From Myxococcota bacterium (GTDB taxonomy: Bacteria > Myxococcota_A > UBA9042 > DTJE01): DNA of 38,371 nt. The stretch is from contig JARKOL010000163.1 of assembly GCA_029975745.1 (NCBI GenBank), forward strand, positions 1 to 38,371, written 5' to 3'. A program made the position numbers and the translations under genes. The notes beneath the pieces were generated by a model that had not been told where the DNA came from, searched no databases, and saw only the letters and a list, made by a program, of their open reading frames with translations. Shown one piece after another: positions 16,765 to 24,771 of this stretch. Positions within the stretch are counted from its first letter, which is position 1. Each line of letters starts with the position of its first letter.

Positions 16765-16774
16765 CCCCCCCCCC
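16765..16774 (+). repeat. Homopolymer C10 tract in TRAP operon
   Basis: Ten consecutive C residues lie between the binding-protein stop and the SD (GAAGAGG) of the small-permease gene. It lies in a noncoding position, so length changes could only alter spacing or mRNA structure, not reading frame. Confidence 0.85.
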
Positions 16775-16792
16775 TTGAAGAGGTGTCCTGAA

Positions 16793-17365
16793 ATGACACG
16801 AGTGGTCGAAGCGATCGACCGCGTCGTCGCCAAGGCGGAAACGGCCGTCCTGGCGTTCGTCGTCGGGTTGATGGTGCTGCTGGCCTTCATCGAGGTGATG
16901 CTGAAGCTGGCGGGTGCGGGCGTTCCGCAACTGGCGCAGTTCAATCGCTATCTGGTGATCTGGGTCGGGTTCCTGGGCGGCGCCGTGGCCAGCTACCAGG
17001 CGCGCCACATCAATATCGACATCGTGACCCGTTTCATCGGCGGCGAGGCCGCCAGGCGCGTCGTGGCGTTGATCGTGAATCTGGCGGCCCTGCTGCTGAC
17101 CCTGATGTTCCTGCGGGTCGGATTGTCGTACGTCGGCGACATGATCGAGGCGGACAAGGTGGCCTTCCGGGGCCGGATGTTCGGCCTGAACATCGGGTTC
17201 AGGGACTGGTGGTTCTCGCTGGTGATTCCGGCGGGACTGGCCTTGATGTCGTGGCACTTCCTGGCGCGGCTGCTGTACGCCGCGGCGAACCATGACCCCG
17301 GGGATCGTTCCGCCAAGGCACCGACGGCCGAGGCGATCGCCGACACCGAAGGAGGTGCGGCATGA
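16793..17365 (+). CDS. TRAP transporter small permease, DctQ family
   Basis: A 190-residue membrane protein with four predicted helices: VLAFVVGLMVLLAFIEVMLK, YLVIWVGFLGGAVASYQA, VALIVNLAALLLTLMFL and LVIPAGLALMSWHFLARLL. The motif around ARHINIDI after helix 2 is typical of DctQ. It pairs with the large permease to form the membrane part of a sodium-coupled TRAP transporter. ATG 16793 is preferred over the upstream TTG 16775 because GAAGAGG precedes it at a workable distance. It overlaps the large-permease gene by 4 bases (ATGA), so the two are translationally coupled. Confidence 0.9.
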   Translation: MTRVVEAIDRVVAKAETAVLAFVVGLMVLLAFIEVMLKLAGAGVPQLAQFNRYLVIWVGFLGGAVASYQARHINIDIVTRFIGGEAARRVVALIVNLAALLLTLMFLRVGLSYVGDMIEADKVAFRGRMFGLNIGFRDWWFSLVIPAGLALMSWHFLARLLYAAANHDPGDRSAKAPTAEAIADTEGGAA

Positions 17366-19035
17366 TCGGCATCGGAGTGGTTGCGATCGTCCTGCTGGCC
17401 CTGCTGGGGCTCCCGTTGTTCCTGGTGATCGGCACGGGCAGCGTGCTGGGCTACCTGGACGGCGGCCAGAACCTGAAGCTGTTCTTTGCGTCGTACTACC
17501 TTGGCGTTTCATCGACGCCGATCTACATCGCCATTCCGCTGTTCACGCTGGCGGGCTATCTGATGGCCGAAAGCGGGGCTCCGGGCCGGCTGGTCCGGAT
17601 GTCGCGCGCGGCGGTCGGCTGGCTGCCGGGCGGCCTGGCCATGGTGGCGCTGATGGCCTGCGCCGGGTTCACCGCCTTCACGGGCGCGTCGGGCGTGACG
17701 ATCGTCGCGTTGGGCGGCCTGTTGCTGCCGGCGCTGCTGAAGGACGGGTACCCCGAGCGGTTCACCCTGGGCCTGCTGACGTCCGGCGGCAGCCGCGGCA
17801 TCCTGTTCCCGCCCAGCCTGCCGCTGATTGTGTATGCCATGATCGCCGGGTTGACGATGCAGTCCATCCCGGCCGATCTGGGCAGTTCCCCGCATGACGA
17901 TCCGGCCGTTGCCGCGACGGCGCCCGTCCAGGAAAAGGACGCCGCGCAGGCGGCCCTGGACGCCGAGATGGACCGGCTGCTGGGGGGGGACGACGACGAG
18001 GACGAGGACGCGGACGACGGCGTCGCGGTGGCGAAGGCCGGGGACGACGGCGACGCGGGTGAAGGCGAACTGGACGAGGGCGACGCCATCCTGGCCGAGT
18101 TGGGCATCGAGGACGCGGCCGCCGAGATTGCCGCCATCGAAAGCCAGGCCCAGGCTGCCGCCAATGCGCAGGCCGGTTCGGATTCCGAAGGGACGCCTCC
18201 CGCGGCCACGGCACCTCCGCCGAGGCGCTCCGGCGAGGTGATGCAGGTCACCGTCGATCGGCTGTTCGTGGCCGGTGCGATTCCGGGCGTGCTGGCGCTG
18301 ATCATGGTCGCGTTGTACGCCCTGTACTTCGGCATTCGGCACAAGGTGCCTCGTTCGAAGTTCTCGTGGCGGGAACTGTGGCTGGCGACCCGGGCCATGG
18401 GATGGGAGATCCCGATCCCGCTGATCGTCGTGGTCGGCATCTATGGGGGGTTCTTCACCGCCATTGATGGTGCCGCCATCGTTGCCGCCTACACGCTGAT
18501 CGTCGAGGTGTTCATCTATCGCGACATCCCGATTCGGCGGTTGCCGGTCATCTTCCGCGAGGCGATGGTCCTGGTCGGCGGAATCCTGTTGATCCTGATG
18601 TCCGCGACGGCGCTGACGAACTTCTTCATCGATCGCGAGGTGCCCCAGAAGCTGTTCGAGATCGTGCGCGCCAACATCAGCAGCCCGCTGACGTTCCTGA
18701 TCGTGCTGAACCTCTTCCTGCTGGCCGTCGGCATGCTGATGGACATCTATTCGGCGATCATGGTCGTCGTGCCGATCATCATTCCGGTCGCGTTGCACTA
18801 CGGGATCAACCCGGTTCACCTGGGGATCGTGTTCCTGATGAACATGGAGATCGGGTTCAACACGCCGCCCGTGGGCGTCAACCTGTTCGTCGGGTCGCTG
18901 GCGTTCCGCCGGCCGGTGCTGGATCTGATTCGTGCGATCCTGCCGTTCCTGGCGATCTCGGTGATCGCGCTGATCCTGATCACCTACTGGCCGAACCTGT
19001 CGCTGTTCCTGGTGAATGCGCTGGGGATCGAGTAG
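17362..19035 (+). CDS. TRAP transporter large permease, DctM family, with acidic insertion
   Basis: A 557-residue multi-spanning permease against the family's usual ~425-440. The N-terminal part (YIAIPLFTLAGYLMAESG, FTAFTGASGVTIVALG, ILFPPSLPLIVYAM) and the C-terminal part (LFVAGAIPGVLAL, GILLILMSATALTNFF, NMEIGFNTPPVGVNLFV) are standard DctM. Between about residues 171 and 295 lies a ~125-residue Ala/Asp/Glu-rich, low-complexity insertion, including GGDDDEDEDADDG and a Pro-rich end. It sits at the short loop just before the LFxAGxxPG motif. The reading frame is continuous. SD GAAGGAGGTG is strong. It ends the operon, 27 bases from the convergent HEAT gene. Substrate unknown. Confidence 0.92.
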   Translation: MIGIGVVAIVLLALLGLPLFLVIGTGSVLGYLDGGQNLKLFFASYYLGVSSTPIYIAIPLFTLAGYLMAESGAPGRLVRMSRAAVGWLPGGLAMVALMACAGFTAFTGASGVTIVALGGLLLPALLKDGYPERFTLGLLTSGGSRGILFPPSLPLIVYAMIAGLTMQSIPADLGSSPHDDPAVAATAPVQEKDAAQAALDAEMDRLLGGDDDEDEDADDGVAVAKAGDDGDAGEGELDEGDAILAELGIEDAAAEIAAIESQAQAAANAQAGSDSEGTPPAATAPPPRRSGEVMQVTVDRLFVAGAIPGVLALIMVALYALYFGIRHKVPRSKFSWRELWLATRAMGWEIPIPLIVVVGIYGGFFTAIDGAAIVAAYTLIVEVFIYRDIPIRRLPVIFREAMVLVGGILLILMSATALTNFFIDREVPQKLFEIVRANISSPLTFLIVLNLFLLAVGMLMDIYSAIMVVVPIIIPVALHYGINPVHLGIVFLMNMEIGFNTPPVGVNLFVGSLAFRRPVLDLIRAILPFLAISVIALILITYWPNLSLFLVNALGIE

Positions 19036-19062
19036 CCCGCATCCCGGCAGAAGCCCGAAGAA

Positions 19063-21228
19063 TCAGACCTGTCCCCCTTGCTGCCGACGCATGAACGTCT
19101 GGAGCGCCCGGGTCGCCGCCTGGGCCTTTTCGGTGTCGGAGCCGCCCGCCAATGCCATCAGGGTGTCCGCGGTGTGCAGGCCGCCCCGGACGCCCAGCGC
19201 CTCGATGGCCAGCAGCACCAGGGAATCGGACTTCGGGCGGATGCCCAGACGGCCGGGCAGCAGTGTCTTCAGACGGACCGGGGACACGATCTCCAGCAGC
19301 GCCGCCTCGAAGTCGGGCTGCGGGGGCAGCAGGACCTTCTCGTATTCCAGCAGCGCGCGCAGGCAGGTTGCCTGAAGGGACTCGGACGGCTCGTCCTCCT
19401 GACGGGTACGCATGCGGATCGTCTGATGCAGGCGCTCCAGGAACTCGGGCGCGGTCGCTCGCAACGCGGCAAGCTGCTGGATGGCGCGGCGAACCACCGG
19501 CTCCTCGTCGTCGCCCAGGAATCGCAGCAGCGCCGAATCGACGTCCTCCCCTCCGATGCGCGCCAGGCCAATCAGGCATTCCTCGCGGACCTTCGGATTG
19601 GGGTGCGCGGAATACTCGATCATCACGGGGATCGCGTCGCGCGAACCGATTTCGGCCAGAACCTGGATCAGGTTGCGCGCCGTGAACCAGGGGTGCCGAT
19701 GGGCACGCAACTCGTCGGTGAGCTGGCGCAGGGCAGGGGGGCCGATCCGGACCAGCACCGAGCAGGCGGCCTTCCTGGCGGACACGTCCTGTTCGGTGGC
19801 CAGGACGGACACCAGGCCCGGCACGACGGTTTCGCCGAACATCGCGACGGCACGCTCGAGCGGGTCGCGGACCTCCTTCGACGTGGCCGCGGTCGCCTGG
19901 ATCAGGGCGTCCACGAACCCGCCGGACTCCAGCGCGCCCAGCAGCTCCCGAATGAAGCGCTGGCGGCCAGGGAAGGGTGATTCCGAGGCTTCGTGTCGCT
20001 CTAGGATTTCGAACACCCGCCCGACCAGGTCGGCACGGCCCCGCGCCAACAGCTCGGGAAGGATCAGGACCAGCACGTTCGTGTACTTCAGATAGGTGGT
20101 GGCGTCGGTGGCCCCGTCCAGGTCCGCCAGGTAGGCGTCGATCCGCTCGATGAATCGCGACGTGGTGCGACCCGCGCGGATCTTCCTCTGGACGCTCTTG
20201 GGCAGGTCGTCGAAGCCGATCAGGTCAAGCTGGTGGCACTGCTCCAGCAACGACCGAGACTCGGGGATGTCCAGGGGAGCCAGTCGCAGCAGGGCGCTGC
20301 GCAGTACATGTCGCGCGGACTCGGCCACATCCTTGGGGTCGCGCCCGACGACCCGGAACTGGGCGGGGCGATCCTGGTAGGTCTGGATCAGGTCCAGCAG
20401 CAGCAAGGCGACCTGATGGACGGTTGCCGGAGCCAGGGCGCCCAGAACGGCTTGTTCCAATTCGTCCGGGCGGGTGTAGTCCAGGCCGTCGGTGACCAGA
20501 TCCAGGTTCAGCAGGATGTCGCGCAGCAGGTCGTAGCGGGTGATCGGGCGAACGATGTCGGAAACCGCCTGGGCCTTGAGTGCCTGGATGGTTTCCGGGG
20601 CGGCACCCTTCAGCATCGGCAGGCGCGAGATGTCCTTGCGGATGCGGGAGAGCGCAATCTTGACGGCCCAGCTCAGTTGCCGGAAGCCGCCCAGCACCTC
20701 GTCGATGCCGATGATGGTGACCCGAAGCACGTCGTGGCGCGTGAACTCCTGGGACAGGCGAACCGCGCTCTCGGCACCCGTGGCGTCCTGGGTCAGGCGC
20801 AGGCCCCAGTTGACCCAGATTTCCAGGAAGCGGTCGAACTCGTCCCGCTCGATCTCGTGCTTGATGGTGAAGGACGCAATCCGGTTGCGCAGGAAGTAGT
20901 CGTGAAACTTCGCGACGAAATGGTCGCCCATCATGCTGCGGAAGGTCTTGCCGACCTCGATGGGCTCGGGCAGCAGGCCCTCGACCATGACGCCGCGGTC
21001 GTCCACCGTGGACATCAGGACGTACGACAGTTCGGTCGCGTCCTGGGTCAGCAGCTTGAACCGGCCGAACAACTCGGCGGAGGCCTGCTGGGCCAGGGGG
21101 TGGTCCAGACTGTAGGTGCCGGTCTGCAGCAGGGTCTTGATCAGCGCCATGGTGAACTCGCCACAGCGCTGCCACGCCAGGCGAGTCGGGTCATCGTTGC
21201 CGCCGCGATGGCCTCCGAAATCCTGCAC
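19063..21228 (-). CDS. HEAT-repeat protein
   Basis: The track starts this ORF at 21414, but GTG 21228 is the better start: GGGAGG lies 6 bases before it, a promoter (TTGACA-17-CATAAA) ends just upstream, and the longer version would overlap the divergent gene. Product 721 residues, no signal peptide or membrane segment, so probably cytoplasmic. The first ~430 residues are a helical domain of unknown family. The last ~270 hold HEAT/PBS-lyase-type helical repeats (e.g. ARKAACSVLVRIG, VREECLIGLARIG, VVRRAIQQLAAL), which act as protein-binding scaffolds. ATG 21150 (MALIKTLLQ) is an alternative start. No partner or role can be named. Confidence 0.85.
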   Translation of the reverse strand: MQDFGGHRGGNDDPTRLAWQRCGEFTMALIKTLLQTGTYSLDHPLAQQASAELFGRFKLLTQDATELSYVLMSTVDDRGVMVEGLLPEPIEVGKTFRSMMGDHFVAKFHDYFLRNRIASFTIKHEIERDEFDRFLEIWVNWGLRLTQDATGAESAVRLSQEFTRHDVLRVTIIGIDEVLGGFRQLSWAVKIALSRIRKDISRLPMLKGAAPETIQALKAQAVSDIVRPITRYDLLRDILLNLDLVTDGLDYTRPDELEQAVLGALAPATVHQVALLLLDLIQTYQDRPAQFRVVGRDPKDVAESARHVLRSALLRLAPLDIPESRSLLEQCHQLDLIGFDDLPKSVQRKIRAGRTTSRFIERIDAYLADLDGATDATTYLKYTNVLVLILPELLARGRADLVGRVFEILERHEASESPFPGRQRFIRELLGALESGGFVDALIQATAATSKEVRDPLERAVAMFGETVVPGLVSVLATEQDVSARKAACSVLVRIGPPALRQLTDELRAHRHPWFTARNLIQVLAEIGSRDAIPVMIEYSAHPNPKVREECLIGLARIGGEDVDSALLRFLGDDEEPVVRRAIQQLAALRATAPEFLERLHQTIRMRTRQEDEPSESLQATCLRALLEYEKVLLPPQPDFEAALLEIVSPVRLKTLLPGRLGIRPKSDSLVLLAIEALGVRGGLHTADTLMALAGGSDTEKAQAATRALQTFMRRQQGGQV

Positions 21229-21247
21229 GTTCGTCCTCCCTCCGTCC

Positions 21248-21276
21248 TTTATGTCCGGGTGCCCGGGTTCTGTCAA
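21248..21276 (-). promoter_or_regulatory. Sigma70-type promoter of the HEAT-repeat gene
   Basis: On the minus strand: TTGACA (perfect), 17-base spacer, CATAAA. The expected start near 21241 leaves a very short leader holding the SD. It shares a 124-base intergenic region with the divergent promoter at 21297-21325. Confidence 0.6.
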
Positions 21277-21296
21277 GAAGTCCCGACCGATGCGGT

Positions 21297-21325
21297 TTGT
21301 CGTTTCGGTGGCGGGCGGGTATGCT
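21297..21325 (+). promoter_or_regulatory. Putative promoter of the divergent one-TM protein gene
   Basis: TTGTCG, 17-base spacer, TATGCT; expected transcription start is about 20 bases before ATG 21353. Each hexamer matches consensus at 4 of 6 positions. Confidence 0.42.
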
Positions 21326-21352
21326 TGGGCCTCCTTGATGGAGGTGCCTCCC

Positions 21353-22381
21353 ATGGAGGACGAACCGATTCTGGTCAAGCGCAGACGCCCCTTTCTGACC
21401 GTGGCGCTGGTCATCGCGGCTCTTGCCGCGATGGGGCTGTTCTTCCTGTGGTGGGCGTATCCGCCGTATCACTCGACGCGGTCCTTCGGCAAGCCGAAGA
21501 TTGTCACGGCCCATGTGGACGAGGAGCCGTTCGCGCGCCTGGCGCTGCAGCCCGGCGATTCGTACAGGCCCATCGAGGTCATGGCCGGCACCCAGGTGCC
21601 GTTCCTTTGCGGTGTCGTCTCGACGACCAAGGGCAGCCGATTCCACCTGTCCGCCTTCGGGCGCGATCACGATTCGGACGACTGCGTGTTCGACCTGAAG
21701 GTGCCGGACGCTATCGGGACCCACCACGATCTGCGCCTGACCTTCTGGGACTCGGCGGACCAGCCCGAGCCCACGGACACGCTCGACATTCCGGTGGTGG
21801 TGGTCGCGCGCAGCGAGCGGGTCGAGTTCCAGGCCCTGGAGGACAAGGCGGGCAATCCGATCCGGGGGGCGTCGGTGCCCGGCGAGGTGCGCGTCTATGC
21901 CCGGATCATCACGCAACTGCCGTCGGACGGACGCGACTACGTCGCCCTGTTCTTCACGGCCGATCCCGGCAACGGGGTTCCGGTGCTGGAACTGATGCCC
22001 GTGGGGCCCGGCGACAAGCCCACCCCCATGGTGGGGCAGGTGTTGCGCTATCGCAGCTACGGCAAGGAGTTGTCGGGCTATGCGACCTGGACACCCGAGC
22101 CGATCCGAATCGGAGGGAGCGACGGCGATCGCCAGGTCACGGACGTCTACGTCGGCGTCTTTCCCCGGGATCAGTTGGACGACCTCTTCGCCCGGATTCT
22201 GAAGGTCCAGGTCACTGGCGCGGACACCCTGACGGTCACGCCGCGGGTCGCGAATGCCGGGGAGCTTGCCGCGATGACGGTCCATGGGCGCCTGCTGTCG
22301 CCCCCGTTGCACCTGGTTCGCGCTGCCGGTGGCACCGGATCGAACCTGCGCATGCTGCCGCTCCCCACCATCGCCCAGTAG
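21353..22381 (+). CDS. Single-pass membrane protein of unknown function
   Basis: A 342-residue protein. ATG 21353 is chosen because GGAGGTG lies 6 bases before it; the track's start at 21116 runs into the divergent HEAT gene. Residues ~1-12 are a charged cytoplasmic tail (EDEPILVKRRR), residues ~14-36 a membrane helix, and the rest a beta-rich, soluble, probably periplasmic domain. It contains two Cys (FLCG, DDCVFD) that could pair. A helix-plus-periplasmic-beta layout fits an envelope protein, but I do not recognise a family. It is followed by an imperfect tandem repeat before the convergent exbD gene. Confidence 0.72.
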   Translation: MEDEPILVKRRRPFLTVALVIAALAAMGLFFLWWAYPPYHSTRSFGKPKIVTAHVDEEPFARLALQPGDSYRPIEVMAGTQVPFLCGVVSTTKGSRFHLSAFGRDHDSDDCVFDLKVPDAIGTHHDLRLTFWDSADQPEPTDTLDIPVVVVARSERVEFQALEDKAGNPIRGASVPGEVRVYARIITQLPSDGRDYVALFFTADPGNGVPVLELMPVGPGDKPTPMVGQVLRYRSYGKELSGYATWTPEPIRIGGSDGDRQVTDVYVGVFPRDQLDDLFARILKVQVTGADTLTVTPRVANAGELAAMTVHGRLLSPPLHLVRAAGGTGSNLRMLPLPTIAQ

Positions 22382-22469
22382 GCCCCGTCTTCCACCGTCC
22401 CAGTCCGGAAGCCACGAAGCCAAGCCCGGCAAGGAAGAACAGGCGTGGGAGGGAAAACGCATCACGACC

Positions 22470-22586
22470 CCAGAGGCTCGGATCGTCAGCCTTATCGATG
22501 CCAGAGGCTCCGGATCGTCAGTCTTCACGACGCCAGAGGCTCCGGACCGTCGTCTTCACGATGCAAGAGACTCTGATCCGTCGCTT
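22470..22586. repeat. Imperfect ~31-32 bp tandem repeat, 3.7 copies
   Basis: Units begin CCAGAGGCTC(C)GGATCGTC and run at 22470-22500 (31 bases), 22501-22532 (32), 22533-22563 (31) and a diverged partial at 22564-22586. They lie head to tail with no spacers, between the convergent one-TM-protein and exbD genes. Divergence between units indicates an old array. Confidence 0.85.
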
Positions 22587-22655
22587 GATTGGCTCAGGGG
22601 TTGATTGACGGGAAAGCAGAGAAGGTCACGGCGGGGGCGCAAGCCGGGAGGAGTG

Positions 22656-23246
22656 CTAGCCGACCGGCTCGGCCACTGCGCGCGCCTTCTTCTCGACGGC
22701 GAAGTTGATCGCGGAGTATCCCTCGATGGCAGCGGTGGTCATGACCAGGCGGATGACCTCGAACGCGACGTTCTGGTCCGCCTGAATCACGATCTGCTTG
22801 GACTCCTCAAGCCACTTCTTGGCCTTCTCGGGGTCCGCCGGCATCGGGTGGTTGCTCTGGTATGCATCGTGCGCCGCCTTGAGCACCTTGGAAAGCTCGG
22901 GCAGCTTCAGGTCGGGGAAGTTCTTCTCGTTCACGGCCGCGGTCTTGATGACCTCGGCGCCCTCGAAGAGAACGACGTTCGCCGAAATGCCGATCATGGG
23001 GTAGCGCTCGAGCGTGCGGCCCGAATACGCCTTCGGCAACTGGATGTCGTCCTGCTGCAGGAGGATGTCGCCAGTGGCCGAGAACGTGATCAGCAGGAAG
23101 ACGACCAGAATGACGAACATGTCGATCATGGGCACCAGGTTCAGCGAGAAAATCATTCCCCGCTTCGAACCGCGGCTACCCACCTTCAGCGATCTCATGT
23201 GCTTCACGCTGGAGCCAATCCGGCTACCTGGTGCCTTAATGGACAT
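22656..23246 (-). CDS. ExbD/TolR-family biopolymer transport protein (second copy)
   Basis: A 196-residue protein with an N-terminal basic tail, one membrane helix at ~37-57 (NLVPMIDMFVILVVFLLITF) and a periplasmic domain. Asp42 in the helix aligns with the proton-path Asp of ExbD/TolR/MotB. The periplasmic domain is longer than in a minimal ExbD, with a helical insertion around residues 120-150. ExbD dimers plug ExbB pentamers and couple proton flow to force in the periplasm. SD GGAGG lies 5 bases before the ATG. It is the last gene of an exbB-exbD-exbD operon, 51 bases after the first exbD. The two ExbDs are clearly different, so a heterodimer is possible. Confidence 0.9.
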   Translation of the reverse strand: MSIKAPGSRIGSSVKHMRSLKVGSRGSKRGMIFSLNLVPMIDMFVILVVFLLITFSATGDILLQQDDIQLPKAYSGRTLERYPMIGISANVVLFEGAEVIKTAAVNEKNFPDLKLPELSKVLKAAHDAYQSNHPMPADPEKAKKWLEESKQIVIQADQNVAFEVIRLVMTTAAIEGYSAINFAVEKKARAVAEPVG

Positions 23247-23297
23247 GGGTCCTCCGTCGCTCGACCGGCGGGACCGCGAAAGGCGGCCCCACCCGCG

Positions 23298-23777
23298 TCA
23301 CATTCCCATCTCGTTTCTGGCCGCATCCACGTCGGCCACGACCAGGTTCTCCAGCCCCACGACCATGCATGCGTCCATGGTCGCAATCATGTCCTTGTAG
23401 GGGATGGTGTCCTCGGGCGCCACGATGACCTTCTGCTCCTTGCTCAACTCGAGGGACTTCAGGTGCTCCTCGAGCTTCTCGGGGAGGAAGCCGCCTTCGG
23501 CCTTCGGAATCGAGACCGGCTGGCTGTCGGCGAACTTCACCGTGTAACCCTTGGAATCGACCATGATCGTCAGGCGCTTCGGGGGCTCCGTCTGCTCCTG
23601 CTTCGGCTGCGGCTTCTGAACCGACTGATCGACATTGATCCGACCGGTCTGGGTCCAAACGGCGGTCATCAGCAGGAACGTGACGCAGACGATCATCAGG
23701 TCGATCATCGGGACCAGATTCAAGTCGATAACCTGGGACTTCTTTTTTCCGGTTCCGACTTCTTGTACGCCGCCCAT
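23298..23777 (-). CDS. ExbD/TolR-family biopolymer transport protein (first copy)
   Basis: A 159-residue protein with a short N-terminus, a membrane helix at ~20-42 (DLNLVPMIDLMIVCVTFLLM) carrying the conserved Asp26, and a compact periplasmic domain with the usual IVAPEDTIPYKDMIATMD-type C-terminal helix. SD GAGGAGG lies 7 bases before the ATG. It is the middle gene of the exbB-exbD-exbD operon. Confidence 0.92.
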   Translation of the reverse strand: MGGVQEVGTGKKKSQVIDLNLVPMIDLMIVCVTFLLMTAVWTQTGRINVDQSVQKPQPKQEQTEPPKRLTIMVDSKGYTVKFADSQPVSIPKAEGGFLPEKLEEHLKSLELSKEQKVIVAPEDTIPYKDMIATMDACMVVGLENLVVADVDAARNEMGM

Positions 23778-23857
23778 CTCAGGCCTCCTCGATCGTCAAT
23801 TCGACGCGTGCCCCCGCCCGAAAGGACAAGGGGCGCTCGCCCACGCAAAGCCCCGGA

Positions 23858-24508
23858 TCAGGCGGACTTGCCGTCCTGGAACTTGTCACGGTTGGCCGTG
23901 ATGAGGTTCAGAACGGACACGGTCGTCTCGTTGATGTCGTCCACGAGCTGCTGCGACTTCGCCTGGAAGACCGCGTACGACAGGGCCGAGGCGATGGCGA
24001 CGGCCAGACCGAACGCCGTGTTGTACATGGCTTCGGAAATACCGCCGGCCAGCTCGGTGGCCTTCGACGACGCATCCGCCTCGGCGACGGCGCCGAACGC
24101 GCGGATCAGGCCGAAGATGGTGCCCAGCAGACCCATGAGGACTGCCGCGTTACCGATAACGGCCAGGAAGCCGACGCGCTTCTCGATCTTGGGCAGTTCG
24201 CGCAGCGCGGCTTCGTCCATCGCGGCCTGCACGGCCTCGTCGCTCTCGGTGGCCTTCATCAGGCCCGCCTGGAGGACCTTGGCCAGCGGGAACTTCGAGC
24301 TGGAGCAGACCTTGAGGGCCTGACGCAGATCGCCCACCAGGATGTACTTGGTGAGGATGCGCACGAAGTCTTCCTTGTTGGGGTTCGCCTGGAAGTACAG
24401 CACGACGGTCCGCTCGATGATGACGCCGAACATGAAAATGCCCGTCGCCAAGATCACGAACATGTTGTGGCCGCCCGCTTCGAAGGCTGTTGCGATGAAC
24501 TCGAACAT
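23858..24508 (-). CDS. MotA/TolQ/ExbB proton channel family protein
   Basis: A 216-residue protein starting at ATG 24508 (MFEFIATAF), with GAGGAG 8 bases upstream; the track's start at 24616 adds a non-membrane leader and is rejected. Three membrane helices are seen: ~13-33, and the two conserved ones in IGNAAVLMGLLGTIFGLIRAF and EAMYNTAFGLAVAIASALSYAVF, with the large cytoplasmic loop between helices 1 and 2 as in TolQ/ExbB. It forms the stator pentamer around ExbD and couples proton flow to work. It heads the exbB-exbD-exbD operon and is driven by the strong promoter at 24637-24665. Confidence 0.93.
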   Translation of the reverse strand: MFEFIATAFEAGGHNMFVILATGIFMFGVIIERTVVLYFQANPNKEDFVRILTKYILVGDLRQALKVCSSSKFPLAKVLQAGLMKATESDEAVQAAMDEAALRELPKIEKRVGFLAVIGNAAVLMGLLGTIFGLIRAFGAVAEADASSKATELAGGISEAMYNTAFGLAVAIASALSYAVFQAKSQQLVDDINETTVSVLNLITANRDKFQDGKSA

Positions 24509-24636
24509 CTTGTGCACTCCTCTCTTAACTAGCCAACTGCCTTGCTGGAACGTCCCCACCGAAACGTCCGGTGGCGAATCCCAATCCCCTTCGGACCGGC
24601 TTCGCCCCCCGCCCAACTTGAACAGGGTGCGCCAGA

Positions 24637-24665
24637 CTTATAACCGGCTGCGGTCCGACTGTCAA
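24637..24665 (-). promoter_or_regulatory. Strong consensus sigma70 promoter of the exbB-exbD-exbD operon
   Basis: On the minus strand: TTGACA (6/6), a 17-base spacer and TATAAG (5/6). It is the best promoter in the window. Expected transcription start is near 24630, giving a leader of about 120 bases before the exbB ATG. It separates motor transcription from the upstream AgmX-type gene. Confidence 0.85.
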
Positions 24666-24771
24666 CAATACAAAGGTGTGCCGCACGCGCGCGTCGCGGG
24701 CACAGGGGTTGCGCTCGACCCGGCGAATTCCGCCTCCCCACCGACGGAATCGCCCATTCCCCGGGAAAGGA

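Noticed and set aside
14672-17512. 946-aa ORF on the minus strand
   Set aside because: Antisense to the TRAP operon; composition is shadow-like.
21229-21414. Upstream extension of the HEAT-repeat ORF
   Set aside because: It would cover the divergent gene's start and both promoters; GTG 21228 has a proper SD.
22470-22586. Possible CRISPR array
   Set aside because: Units abut with no unique spacers, and no cas gene is present.
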